Source of the DNA: Adiantum capillus-veneris
Lineage: Eukaryota; Streptophyta; Polypodiopsida; Polypodiales; Pteridaceae
Direction: 5' to 3'
DNA length: 64,000 nt
NCBI GenBank assembly: GCA_014529385.2
Contig: CM043955.1
Coordinates: 144,095,640-144,159,639, forward strand
Below, one piece after another: positions 19,601 to 29,694 of this stretch. The first letter of the stretch is position 1. Each line of letters begins with the position of its first letter. A model generated the notes under the pieces. It was given only the letters and a program-made list of their open reading frames with translations, was not told the DNA's origin and made no database searches. The translations under genes and the position numbers were made by a program.

Positions 19601-19759
19601 AGATACCAAGATCAGAAATGCCTCGGATTATACTTACTGGAGATTCGCAGACACACAGGACCTCTTGAAGAGGGGCACAATGAGAGAGAACCAACGACAA
19701 CGGCAGATTACAAATTTCATTTAGTCACAAACAGAGGAGTTCGAGCAGCCCCCACAACA

Positions 19760-20241
19760 TAGCAGCACAAGAGGCATACTGCTTGATCGGGCGATAAGAG
19801 TTGGGGCGATCCCGTCGCCCGCGGATGAGGGGGCCCTCTCGACATCAACGCAAATTGGGATAGAGAATCCATACCATACTGAATTTTCTATCGCTATCTA
19901 AGTTCCCTAGCTTTCTTGCGACCTAAGTGCATCTCTCCATTTAAGCACTTTGTCGCGACATAGGAGCCGTCCCGACAAAGTGCTTACCTTGGAGGACATT
20001 GAACCTTTACAGCCTTTTGGATACTAATGTCTCTACTGCCAAGGAGCTCCATTATATCAGCCCACACCCCTCCCCCTCCTTTGTATCAGCTTTCACCCCA
20101 CCCCTACCCACTATTTCCTTTTCAGCTCTTTGTACTTTTTGTACCCAGCCCTGGTATTAGATTCACCACATGTAACCTTTTTGGTCTCACAGGTCAATTT
20201 GGCCTTTTGAAGACGTTAATATTACATTTCATTTCGTATCA

Positions 20242-20244
<3 letters not shown>
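19760..20244. other. Noncoding spacer with one inverted repeat
   Basis: No gene-like reading. It may include the LINE 3' end. It holds the perfect inverted repeat at 19942-19986. C-rich blocks (20060-20110) precede the CT microsatellite. Confidence 0.5.
19942..19986. repeat. Perfect 14-bp inverted repeat
   Basis: TAAGCACTTTGTCG (19942-19955) and CGACAAAGTGCTTA (19973-19986) with a 17-bp spacer. Could form a hairpin in DNA or RNA. Confidence 0.85.

Positions 20245-20322
<78 letters not shown>
20245..20322. repeat. (CT)n microsatellite
   Basis: About 39 uninterrupted CT units. Confidence 0.98.
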
Positions 20323-20323
<1 letters not shown>

Positions 20324-20603
20324 AATGGTCAAGGCAGCTAGGTTCAACGAGAATGACATGAATCACAACTACTTAAGCATAATCGCCCTTGTACGGCATG
20401 CAGGCCTCACGTACATAGAGGACAGTGCAATAATTTCTGTCCAGTTAAAAACTAATGAATGAGAGGCAATATACATGTGTGTTAGTGAAAACGAAGTGAA
20501 TGGAGGGTGGCTGTACCTGCTCAGCCTTCCTGTTTTTCTATTGTCTACAATGTGCTTATCCTGGCAATGTACAGACAAAACAGAATCTGCGGAAATTACT
20601 CAC

Positions 20604-23314
20604 AGTTCTTTTATCGTTGGGAGTGTCTATTTTCTTTTTTGCCTTAACACCCACAAAATCATCCGTTTCCACATCTTTATCCGCAACACCCTCAAATTCC
20701 TTCAGCTTTTCTGGAGAGCTGCCCGAGTTGCTAGAATCCTGCTTGGAGTTCTTTCCAGCATTGACATACTCTTTTACCTTTCTTTTCTTGCCATGACGCT
20801 TTGTATTGTCAGTATCCTCATTTTGGTCTTCTTCCAACTCTGACTTTGATGGTTCCTTCAAACCACCTTCAGCACACTGCAAAGATACCTCCTTTCTATG
20901 TTTCTTTTTCTTTGCTTTGATTTCACCCCCCTCGAATTCATGAACTGACTTAGTCAATCGTTTGGAGGCATTAATTAGCTGGTTTGAGATATTCTCAGAA
21001 CTTAGTATTTCTGACGCAGATTTAGCAACAGCAGCATCCTCTTTCCCATCCTTAGAGCTAGAGTCTTCTGATGTTTTTCTCTTTTTTTTGGGCTTTTCGT
21101 CATTATGTGGCGAAACTTGCAGATTGTCTGCTGGCTTCGACTTAGTTGCAGCTGAAATATCTTTACTTTGCAATAATAGACTTTGCTGTTCTGAAGTCTC
21201 CTTATGTTGCAGTAACACACGTTCTTGTTCTTTCTTTTCCTTTTTGCTTTTTTTGCTTGAAGACTTTCTAGAATGAGGGAGTTCCTGCAGAATCACCAGG
21301 CAACCACCATCTGCATCATGGTTTTCCATGACGTTTTCCTTAAAAGTGCTATCACTCTGGGCTGCATTCCCATTAGAGAAGACCTTTTCACATTCTGACT
21401 TGAGACCCTCTATTTTTGTATGTTTGACCTCTATGTTTTCTCCCCCTTTTTTCTTCTTTGAGCATTCCTCCTTTGTATTCTTCTTGGCCTCTGCAGGATC
21501 TGCATGCTTACCAGTTTGATCCGACACAGGTAGGTCAACTGAAGCATTCTTCTTATCACCCTTTTTCTTTTTCTTCTTTTCCGAAGATATACCTCCATTT
21601 GTATGAGGACTAGCCGGTTCATTTTCTCCATCATCTCTAACATCCTGTAGTTGAACCAAAGGCTTCAATTAACAACTCTTACTTGGTTACACATTTGAAG
21701 CACTATTATGACCGTTAAGTGGACTAAATGCATATTGGGCCATCAGACACACAAAGCTGAATAAGAACAAAAAGAAGTGAGTTTTTGCGAGCAGTGGGCA
21801 TAATACCTTATCTAAACTAGGAGGCCCATTTTCAGATTTAGTGGTCCTTGATTTCTTGGCTTTGGATGGTTCACTGTCAAAAGATGAGATCAACTACACA
21901 ATTTGTGCTAATCATTTTTAGCTCCCAAACAAAGACTAAACCAAGCAGAATCTTCTCAAACTGCATTAAGTTATCAAAAAATGAAACTATTAGCAAGTAA
22001 CATAAGAAGCTACATAAAAAGTAGCTTTTATTATACCTTCATAAGGTCTGAACTTAAGGATTATAGGAGAGACTAAAACACATGCACAAATGAATGTACC
22101 AAATTCAAACACTACCACCCACTATCCATAAAGCCATATAAAGGCTCATCGACCACCTTATTAACACAAGAACGTGACACAATCATTTGCTGTTACTATG
22201 TGAAAATATAGATAACTGAGCAGTTCAGCAACATGGAGATGTCCAAAACATTTATAGAGATGATCTTTTCACCCAAAAAAAACAAAAAACAAAAAACTCT
22301 GCCTCTAGACTCTTTGTGCTAGCTTAGCTACTCAAGCAATCAAACAGAAGTCGCTGGTCATATTCATGCTATGGTCATGGATTATTTTTGCCTCACATTG
22401 GTTACTTAAGCAGTTCAGCAGCAAAGAGCTTCCTGCTTAAGTACCAACGTGTCCTCCTTCGATTTCACATTAGTCATAAACGCATCAATGCAAGAGCAGC
22501 TAAGCAGCCAAACACTCTATTACCATCAATTGCTTTGACACCCTTATGCCCTCTAATAACTCTGTTAAACTAGGTAGTCATACCTGCACGACTGCAGGAG
22601 CAGATCAAGCAGTCAAAACACTCTGTTTCCATAGAGTGCTTGTTGACCAAATCAATCTGATGCAAAAAGGGCTTAAGCCACACTAGTGCCTCTGTTGGCC
22701 AAGGTACCTTGGAATTGCCTGCTTGAAAATCCCAGGCTACAATGCACCCAAAGTTATGATCACAACCTTCTTCAAATATGTGATCAAAAAAATTCGAACC
22801 TTTTATTTGAGGTGACACCACACCCAAAATTCTCTCTGTGTCCATAAGTAAATATAAACAAGGCAGCTCGAGCACACAATCACATTTTACTCCTTTGCAA
22901 TAGCTGTGGAGAGAAACAATTTCATCTTCCAAATGACCAAGGACTTTACGAGGGTTCTGGTGTCTCATGGTCTCAATCCTTCTCGTTAAGAGCTTCATTT
23001 CGAACCCCCTGCCCCCTCCACACCTATGCAAATCAATTATCTCTCAAACATTTTACTCCTTTGCAATAGCTGTGGAGAGAAACAATTTCATCTTCCAAAA
23101 GACCAAGGGGTTACTGCCCAAGACTTGTACCCTATGTGTGACTCGAATACATTGTTCCTCTTGGGAACGATGTTCACCTTGCTTGGGAATAAAAAAGTAA
23201 TACTGGCATTTGATTAGCACATACTCGGCTTGGGTCGAGAGGTAAAGCTTGTAAAGAGTCTCCAAATCTGCAACGTCTGCCTCTTGAGAAGCCTGGAGAC
23301 AAGAGAAAATGAGC

Positions 23315-23388
<74 letters not shown>

Positions 23389-23565
23389 GCCACTCTCACT
23401 CTTACTTAACGCACACACCGACCCACTTACATCACCATTCTCGCGCAGGAAAGCAGAGAGCGTTTTCCTGAATCCATGCTTGCGTAGGTAGAAAGCTACA
23501 ATGGAAGCGAGGTCTGATGCATGCTCCACAGCCATGGAGTGGGAAGTAGTGGCTGCTGATGGCAT
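20604..23565 (-). CDS. LisH-domain, Lys/Ser-rich nucleolar-type protein (SRP40/NOLC1-like), partial
   Basis: Host gene with four exons joined in phase: 23565-23431, 23292-23225, 21873-21807 and 21644-20604 (437 codons). The splice sites are GTAAGT, GTATGT, GTATTA and GTGAGT donors with CAG acceptors. Exons 1-2 encode a LisH-like dimerisation motif (ASDLASIVAFYLRKHGFRKT, then DVADLETLYKLYLSTQ), as at the N-terminus of NOLC1/SRP40 proteins. Exon 4 is Lys/Ser/Glu-rich with repeated basic clusters such as KKKRK, typical of nucleolar phosphoproteins involved in rRNA and snoRNP biology. The conserved C-terminal SRP40 domain was not found; a possible 44-bp exon at 20560-20517 is weak. The 3' end may lie beyond the LINE and J region or be lost. 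An upstream in-frame Met (MAVEHAS, 23535) is an alternative start. Intron 1 contains a CT/CA microsatellite. Confidence 0.7.
22882..23108. repeat. 61-bp direct repeat in intron 2
   Basis: ACATTTTACTCCTTTGCAAT and the following sequence occur at 22882-22942 and 23048-23108 (period 166 bp), nearly identical. They lie in the intron between exons 2 and 3. The rest of the intron (21874-23224) shows no gene-like content. Confidence 0.85.
23321..23388. repeat. (CT)n(CA)n microsatellite in intron 1
   Basis: About 24 CT units then about 10 CA units, within the short intron between the two LisH-encoding exons. Confidence 0.97.
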
Positions 23566-23689
23566 TGGACTTTGATGCCACCTTTGCTAGGTTTAAAAGA
23601 ACGATTGTGTGACCCGTCCTATGGACTGGAGAGAGGGAGGAGGGAGGGAGCTGGAGTGAGAGTGTGTGTGTGTGTGTGCGCGCGCGCCG

Positions 23690-24037
23690 GGGGGGGGGGG
23701 GGCAACCCTCGTCGATATGTGACACGGGTGAGACTCAAGGGATCGACCGCGGAGAATGGATCCACCGTTGATCCCATCTGGGCCATGCAAAAAGGTTTCC
23801 CTCAGGTATTCCCCCCCCTCCCCCCCCCCTGCACGCGCCAGGCCTTGAACCCACCACCTCTCCCACTGGACTCACGCAACCTAACCAAGCCACCTATCGC
23901 GACACGCTGCAAGCAATGCGAGTCTGGCGGATAATATTCTTGCCCCCCCTGTTGCGTTGATCCTACGGCCCAAAGCACCCCGCCCTGCCGCAAATGCGCC
24001 TACGCCGTCGATCCCGTGAGTGACACCCCGTGTCACT
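23690..24037. repeat. Inverted-repeat element (MITE-like) 1
   Basis: TGTGACACGGGTGAGACTCA followed by AGGGATCGACCGCGG (from 23718) is similar to the reverse complement of 24003-24037 (ACGCCGTCGATCCCGTGAGT then GACACCCCGTGTCA). Each end lies next to a G-tract and GCAACC block. Interior is C- and G-rich with long homopolymers and has no coding signs. Boundaries approximate. Confidence 0.5.
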
Positions 24038-24049
24038 TATAAACGATGG

Positions 24050-24600
24050 GGGGCAACCACGGGACTATTTGACACCACTTTGTCAAGTGGGATCTACGGT
24101 CCATCATCTTCGAAAGATGTGGACCGTCCATTTATTCTCAAGAATAAAAGGATTTCGGCCGGTTGAGCCCCTGCGACTCAAACCCACCACCTACACAACC
24201 GGAGGCCGTAACTCTCCCATTAAGCTATCGCACGCCACTTGAAATGAAGGTGTGTACATAGAATTATATAGCAAAAATGACGGGGTGGAGATCACATGGT
24301 GGTCACTTGGAGATCACTTTGGGATGGACGGGGTCACACTGCAATCACTTTGGGATAGTCGGGGTCACACTATAATCACTTGGTAATGGGTGGGGTCACA
24401 AGGTAATCACATGTCGATTGGGATTCACATGGGGATCACTTGGCGGTCACTTGATGTTCACATCAAATTTACTTGGTGTTCACTTTAATTGTGATCACTT
24501 GGAGATTAAACCGCCATCGGACGGTGCAAAACCGATCCCGCTGCCCCCAATTAATAGGGACCGTAGATCCCACCTGACAGAAGTGGTGTCAATTAGTCAT
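24050..24600. mobile_element. Inverted-repeat element (MITE-like) 2
   Basis: TTGACACCACTTTGTCAAGT and GGGATCTACGGTCC (24069-24102) match the reverse complement of 24559-24592 (GGACCGTAGATCCCACCTGA then CAGAAGTGGTGTCAA) with only a few differences. Outside both arms is a short G-rich block with GCAA. Roughly 500 bp, with no transposase, so a non-autonomous DNA transposon is likely. Exact ends and target duplication were not fixed. Confidence 0.6.
24244..24510. repeat. Degenerate minisatellite inside element 2
   Basis: Many loose repeats of GATCACTTGG, GGTCACTTGG and GGGGTCACA at intervals of about 20-40 bp. Noncoding. Confidence 0.65.
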
Positions 24601-25072
24601 GAGGGGGGGGGCAATGGAGCCAGACCTCCCTTTATTTTTCCATGCCCCTCCAGTCCCTCTCCTTCAAGGTACATTAGGGTGGGTTCACAAGGAGCGGCGG
24701 AAGAAAATGGCTCTGCAGGCCTTGTTCGAGGCGGAACTCTGAGAAAATGGGACTTCCACCGGGAGGGCGTTCACAAAGGGCGGAGGTAGCACGCATGACA
24801 AAGCTTGCTTGGCACCATGTGATTGGAGGCGAGAAACCTGACAAGGTGGAAGTCTCACTCGGCCCCCGGGGGGGGGGGGGGGGGGGGTTTCAGAAGATGG
24901 AATAGGGGGGGTGGAAGAAAAGCTGTGCTGACATGGACTACCTTTTCCCCACTTCCTCCGCCCTATGTGAACACACTTATCCAAATGGAGCTTTTTAATT
25001 GGAGCATGTGCCCCCTTCTTTCTTCCACTGCCTCAATGTGAACCCAGTCTTAGATAGTGTTAGAAAATGAGC

Positions 25073-25078
<6 letters not shown>

Positions 25079-25139
<61 letters not shown>
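25079..25139. repeat. (CT)n microsatellite beside exon-1 copy 2
   Basis: About 30 CT units. The sequence GAAAATGAGCACAAACTCTC before it repeats that before the intron-1 microsatellite at 23305-23325. Confidence 0.97.
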
Positions 25140-25142
<3 letters not shown>

Positions 25143-25203
25143 ACACACCAGTGACCACTCTCACTCTTACTTAACACGCACGCACACACACACACACACT
25201 AAC

Positions 25204-25338
25204 ATCACCATTCTCACAAAGGAAAGCAAAGAGCGTTTTCTTGAATCCATGATTGCGTAGGTAAGAAGCTACGATGGAAGCGAGGTCTGATGCATGCTCC
25301 ACATCCATTAAGTGGGAGATAATGGTTGCTATTGGCAT
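25204..25338 (-). pseudogene. Second copy of the LisH exon 1
   Basis: Minus strand encodes MPIATIISHL then MDVEHASDLASIVASYLRNH and GFKKTLFAFLCENGD, ending at a GTTAGT donor. It has the same length (45 codons) and phase as exon 1 at 23431-23565, and an open frame. It lies upstream of the gene and is followed by the same CA/CT microsatellite arrangement, so exon 1 with the start of intron 1 was duplicated as a unit. No copy of exon 2 was seen next to it. It could be an alternative first exon or a relic. Confidence 0.75.
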
Positions 25339-25396
25339 TGGACTTTGATGCCAGTCTTATGGATGGGAGGAGGGAGGGAGCTCCCCTTGTGAAGAG

Positions 25397-25416
25397 AGAG
25401 AGAGAGTGTGTGTGTC

Positions 25417-25460
<44 letters not shown>
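25397..25460. repeat. (GA)n(TG)n(GA)n microsatellite
   Basis: GA, then TG, then about 12 GA units, between exon-1 copies 2 and 3. Confidence 0.95.
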
Positions 25461-25464
<4 letters not shown>

Positions 25465-25544
25465 CCCCTTTTTTTGCTCCGGAGTCCCCACGCCAGGCCT
25501 CCCTTTTCTTTGCCTTGGCCTCCTCCCCCCTCCAATCCCTCTCA

Positions 25545-25676
25545 CATAGGAAAGCAGAGAGCATTTTCTTGAATCCATGATTGTGTAGGTAAGAAGCTAC
25601 AATGGAAGCAAGGTCTGATGCATGCTCCACAGCCATGAAGTGGAAGATAATGGTTGCTACTGGCATTAGACTTTGA
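25545..25676 (-). pseudogene. Third copy of the LisH exon 1
   Basis: Minus strand encodes MPVATIIFHFMAVEHASDLA and SIVASYLHNHGFKKMLSAFL then CERDWRG. The body of the exon is open, but the end (ENGD plus donor in copies 1 and 2) is replaced by unrelated sequence, so it lacks a proper splice donor and is likely a relic. Confidence 0.75.
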
Positions 25677-25733
25677 TGCACGTCTTATGGATGGGAGGAG
25701 GGAGGGAGCCCGCCTTGTGGAGTGAGTGAGTGA

Positions 25734-25736
<3 letters not shown>

Positions 25737-25809
<73 letters not shown>

Positions 25810-25830
25810 AGAGAGAGAGAGAGAGAGAGA
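25737..25830. repeat. (TG)n(GA)n microsatellite
   Basis: About 33 TG units then about 11 GA units, 60 bp upstream of exon-1 copy 3. Confidence 0.97.
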
Positions 25831-26070
25831 GCCCCTTTTTTTGCTCCAGAGTCCCCACACCAGGCCTCCCTTTTCTTTGCCTTGGCATCCTCCCCCCTCT
25901 AATACCTCTCCTTATGCCATGCAGCAGCAAGGAGCCTTCAAGGTGCATTAGATAGTATAGAGATAGAGATGACCTTATAAAAGAGAGCCTATGTTCATGG
26001 TTGATAACTTGATCACCGCTAGAATGTATAAGAGAAACGCGTACAGTTGACAAAATCAATCTATTTTAGT

Positions 26071-26235
26071 GAACCATGCTTTCCAGATTTTGTTCACTAG
26101 AGTGTTTTTGAAGTGAGTACATCAACTTGAATCATGCTTTCTAGATTTTGTTCACTAGAGCGTTGTCGACGTGAATACATGAACTTGAATCATGCTTTCC
26201 AGATTTTGTTCACTGGGGTGTATTTCATGTGAATA
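26071..26235. repeat. Three tandem units of about 60 bp
   Basis: Units share CATGCTTTCCAGATTTTGTT then CACTAGAG (26077, 26137, 26197), with variable spacers. No coding role seen. Confidence 0.8.
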
Positions 26236-26837
26236 CAACAACCTAATCTATTCGTGATGTGGTGAGTTTGGTGTGGAACCTCTTTGTAACCACCTTTAGT
26301 GCAATATAAGGAGGTGCTTGCACTCATGCCAAGCACCTATGCAAGACACATTCAATTTACGTCCACTCTTGTTGACTTTTGAGTACATCACATTGGTGGA
26401 GGAGACGGACATGAACATGAGCTATCAGGATTTTTGTTTACTTCTTCGTTTGGGTTCTTCCTTCACATACCCATGTTGCTCTACTTGGATTGCGGCTAAC
26501 AAGGGTTTCAGTCAATCGACTTGCTTAGTGCCAAATCGAAGTTCCCACATTGAGCCATTCTTCTAGATGGTTTCTTGCCTTTGATTTGCTGTGTTTCCAT
26601 TCTTTACACTCTTTGCATAGGCTCTCTCAAATTAGTGATGGCCATTAGTAGCTCCTTTTGGATGACCTATACATTTATTGGCCCTCCATGAAGCCTGAAT
26701 TCTCAACCTACAAACTATTTGAAAAAAATCCCTTTCATCATGTCTCCTTTCTATGATAGGATGATTGAAAACCATGGTGGGTAGCGCAAAGAGGCATTTA
26801 TCTCTTATGCATAATAGAGATTAGATAGTAATTACAC
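26236..26837. other. No gene recognised
   Basis: Contains a TATA-like CAATATAAGG near 26303 and a short open frame at 26318-26566 with no recognisable motif. Could be LTR or leader remnants. Confidence 0.4.
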
Positions 26838-27153
26838 ATGTGGTCAAAGCATACACCAAGAGAGAGAGTAGACACAAAGTAAATTTGCTTATTGAATTAG
26901 TTGAATACTCTACACTACAGTACCTTTATATGGAGTCAGAGAAGATTATACAAATGGGTAGTACAAAATCATTCCTAAATTGGTACCAATCACAGGTTAG
27001 AAAAATCTACCCTAGAAGAGTAGGGACTGAACATGGATCTATACACATTTCACATGTTCTCTAGTACACTAGGACTAAGCACATGAGTCTATGGACAGTA
27101 CCGATACACATCAAGAAGCATACAACTTAAGCCAAATCCCACATAACCTAACA
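26838..27153 (-). repeat. Possible LTR remnant (minus strand)
   Basis: Right edge on the minus strand starts TGTTAGGTTATGTGGGATTT and is preceded by a purine-rich run (AAAGGGAGGA), as at a polypurine tract to 3' LTR junction. A TATA-like box (CCATATAAAGG on the minus strand) lies near 26925. No second LTR was found; the left edge is a guess. Confidence 0.4.
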
Positions 27154-27577
27154 ATCCTCCCTTTGAAGTTTGGGCTATGATAAGTGACATAAGGAGAGAG
27201 CACACTCCATTCTAGGAGCAAAATAACATCCGCAATCCAAAAGGCAATTTGCAAGATACCTTCCCTTGAACAAATATATGCAAGATGAAGACCATGCTAC
27301 TCCAAGCAGTCTCCAACAAAATTACTTTGCAAAATGCAAAGGCTAAAAGAAGCAATAGAATGTCATCACTTTCATAGCCACAAGAAACACGACTATTGGT
27401 GTCATCCTTCTTGAAGCACTTGGAAGGAGGATGGGCCTTTTTCCCATAAATGGTACAAGATTTGGATAAGAAGGAAACAAATCTATCAAATCCTTCCCCC
27501 CTATAATGTACTAAAGAGGGATCTTAACCAAAGAGATTCCCCTTTGATCAATGTCTAACCTCTTTGCCAAATCACGA
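27154..27577. other. Unassigned flank left of element C
   Basis: No reading with recognisable motifs. Probably internal sequence of the remnant to the left, cut by insertion of element C. Confidence 0.4.
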
Positions 27578-28257
27578 TGTCGGGGGATAATTGTGTGAAA
27601 GGTGAGCCAAGAAGGCATCGGGCCCCTAGCTGTGAGAGGTGCGGGAAACAAGGTGTAGCAGACGCTATTACCGACAACAGAGTTTAAAACAAAAAGTCCG
27701 TCTAATTTCCAGTTAATCGATAGATTCCATGGTTAACAAATCACTATAGAAGCTTAAATGCTCTTACAAAAATCTGGCTTAAATCAGATGCTTAAACAGG
27801 GAACAATGAAACTTTGCTTACTCTGCCTTCCCGATTCGAATGGCTAATGGTGGATTAGAAGCTTTGTTTGGTTTAGGGAATTGGCTTAGAGTGTCGAGGA
27901 TTATGGCTTAGGAAGCGAGGTTAGAGTCCAAGCTCGGCTTATGAAGTCGAGAGAAATTAGGCTTAAGAGAATAGGATTAGCTCAGAGCAAGGGCCTCGCC
28001 TATGTTGATTTTCCGAAGAGAAATAGAGAGAGCGCTCCCTCCGATGAGGAGGTAAGCTTAAGAGCTTAATTATTTGAGGTTAAGAATCCGGATTAAGAGC
28101 TTAATAGCTTAAGGCTTCTGATTGGTTTCCACGCTTAAGGATTATGAGAAGCAAGCTTACGAGATTACGTGGAGGAGATTATGAGGAGCTTGGGGATTAT
28201 AGCTTATGAAGGGGCTTAAGCTTACGAGGATTAAGAGCTTGAAGATTAGGAGGAGAA

Positions 28258-28363
28258 GCTTAAGAATATCGAACTTCTGAGGAGGAGGAGAACTCCCCAT
28301 GATGATGAGGGGCTTAAGAATATCGAACTTCTGAGGAGGAGGAGAACTCCCCATGATGATGAG
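28258..28363. repeat. LTR C internal tandem duplication
   Basis: The unit containing GCTTAAGAATATCGAACTTC and GAGGAGGAGGAGAACTCCCC occurs twice here and once in the other LTR (41337-41395). Confidence 0.85.
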
Positions 28364-28689
28364 GGGAATGAAATCCTTAAACCACACGTTTTCCCTTTCT
28401 TTTTATGGGTGCATGCCCCTCTTGCTAAAATTAGCTAGGCACCCATTAGCGATGTCACTAATGGGTCCGGCCTCTTGCTAACGTGTCACTGCCGAAGTCA
28501 ATCAGCTAGAAACGCGACGCTGCTTGTGCCGAACCTGTGCGCGCCAACTCTCTGATCAATTCCCGTTTCTGCGAGGAGGTCGCCCGAGCACCACACTGCC
28601 CGACGTGAGTTTCTTCTCCTTTTCCTGCGCTACTGCTCGTCGCCAACAGTCATGGTCTCCTCTTTTGTTTTTTCACTTAAAATCCCTAA

Positions 28690-29139
28690 TTATTTTCCAT
28701 TGGGCGGGCGGACCCTTATTGCCTTGGGCGGTCGACCATGGGCAAACTTTGGAGACCAATGCTTGGGCGCCCATCGGGCATACATGATTGTGGCCCTTGG
28801 CCAATATTTAATGGGCTTGGCACCACACTTGGCATACATATCTTTTAAAGCATTGCAAGAGCCGACATTCCAGACACAAAGCTCTGCAAAAAAAACTACG
28901 GCACCACATTTGGCATACATATCTAACAAAGCACTGCCAAACACGGCATTCTATGTGAGCAGTCCTTGACTAACCTTATCATCTTGAACTTCGATGCCCG
29001 TATCAACCTCTCGTATAATCCTACATACCTTTAAGATGCAAGCATAGGTGATTGCATTGAAGTAAGGCCTTCCCACCACATCCGATAAAAAGTGTCTGAG
29101 TTTCTTTCTTGTCAGCCGGGTATTGCCAATTACGACCAC
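28690..29139 (-). pseudogene. PPR-protein fragment inside 3' LTR of C
   Basis: Minus-strand reading gives RPYFNAITYACILKVCRIIR, then IEVQDDKVSQGLLT, a stop, and VFGSALLDMYAKCGAV, later NALKDMYAKCGAKP. These are the hallmark lines of plant PLS-type pentatricopeptide repeats (n.iTy.ciLkaC and v..aLldMYaKCG). In the sister LTR the same reading is open across the stop: CAG there is TAG here. PPR proteins bind organelle RNA. Here the fragment is embedded in the LTR, on the element's coding strand. Decayed. Confidence 0.75.
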
Positions 29140-29694
29140 TGTCGGCCAAGCACTGCATGAAATGACATCCCGGGCATGAGACTCATCAAGCTACTACTGC
29201 TCCAGCATCCCAAACTCTGGACAATAGACAAAACTCCTAGCTGAGACACCGACAGAGCCGACTGGACTGGTATGGAGCCGGCCGCCAGTGTATCTAAATC
29301 GGCCAATATCTTGGCGACCGGGACTCCGATCATCGCTGAATTGAAAAGACCAACGTGCTCCACAAAGTGAGCACTTCAAGCCCGTGCATTCTTTTCATTT
29401 CTGTCACCTCAGTTGCAGTTTCCCAATCCGGTATGGATTTGCAATTGACTCAAACTTCGAACTGCCATAACTTCTTCACCGCAGCTCCAATCGACGAGCC
29501 GTAAAGACAGGCCAGTAGAGCATATCGAGCACTGCAGTTATAGGACACAATACCCCATTCATGTTCACTTCAATCATAGCACTTTTTAACATCATTAAGG
29601 AATGTTTTGGCCCTTTCAGCCGCATTTGACATACATTTAGCATTGAACTCGGCATGCAACCAGCCCTTATCACTGTTCATTAAACATATAAGCT

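Larger units (their letters stand above)
15820..19760 (+). mobile_element. Degenerate LINE retrotransposon
   Basis: Ordered plus-strand LINE parts: end of ORF1 (15846-16058), endonuclease start (16089), GDFN motif (about 16530), endonuclease end (17340-17580), RT fingers/palm (18460-18740), and C-terminal region (18750-19600). It is interrupted by a solo LTR and contains an inverted piece at about 17850-18200. J is inserted or abuts on the left, so the 5' end is unknown. No poly(A) tail with flanking duplication was found at the 3' end; about 19760 is an estimate. It is non-functional. Confidence 0.75.

Noticed and set aside
20517-20560. 44-bp exon of the LisH gene with AG/GT borders
   Set aside because: Borders are acceptable, but the encoded residues (DKHIVDNRKTGRLS) match nothing I recognise in the family; left out of the gene model.
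22570-23031. Minus-strand frame of 153 codons with Cys-rich end
   Set aside because: It lies in intron 2, has no recognisable domain and overlaps a direct repeat. Chance or an old transposon trace.
24021-24037. GTGACAC-CCC-GTGTCAC palindrome as a separate regulatory site
   Set aside because: It is part of the arm of the inverted-repeat element 23690-24037.
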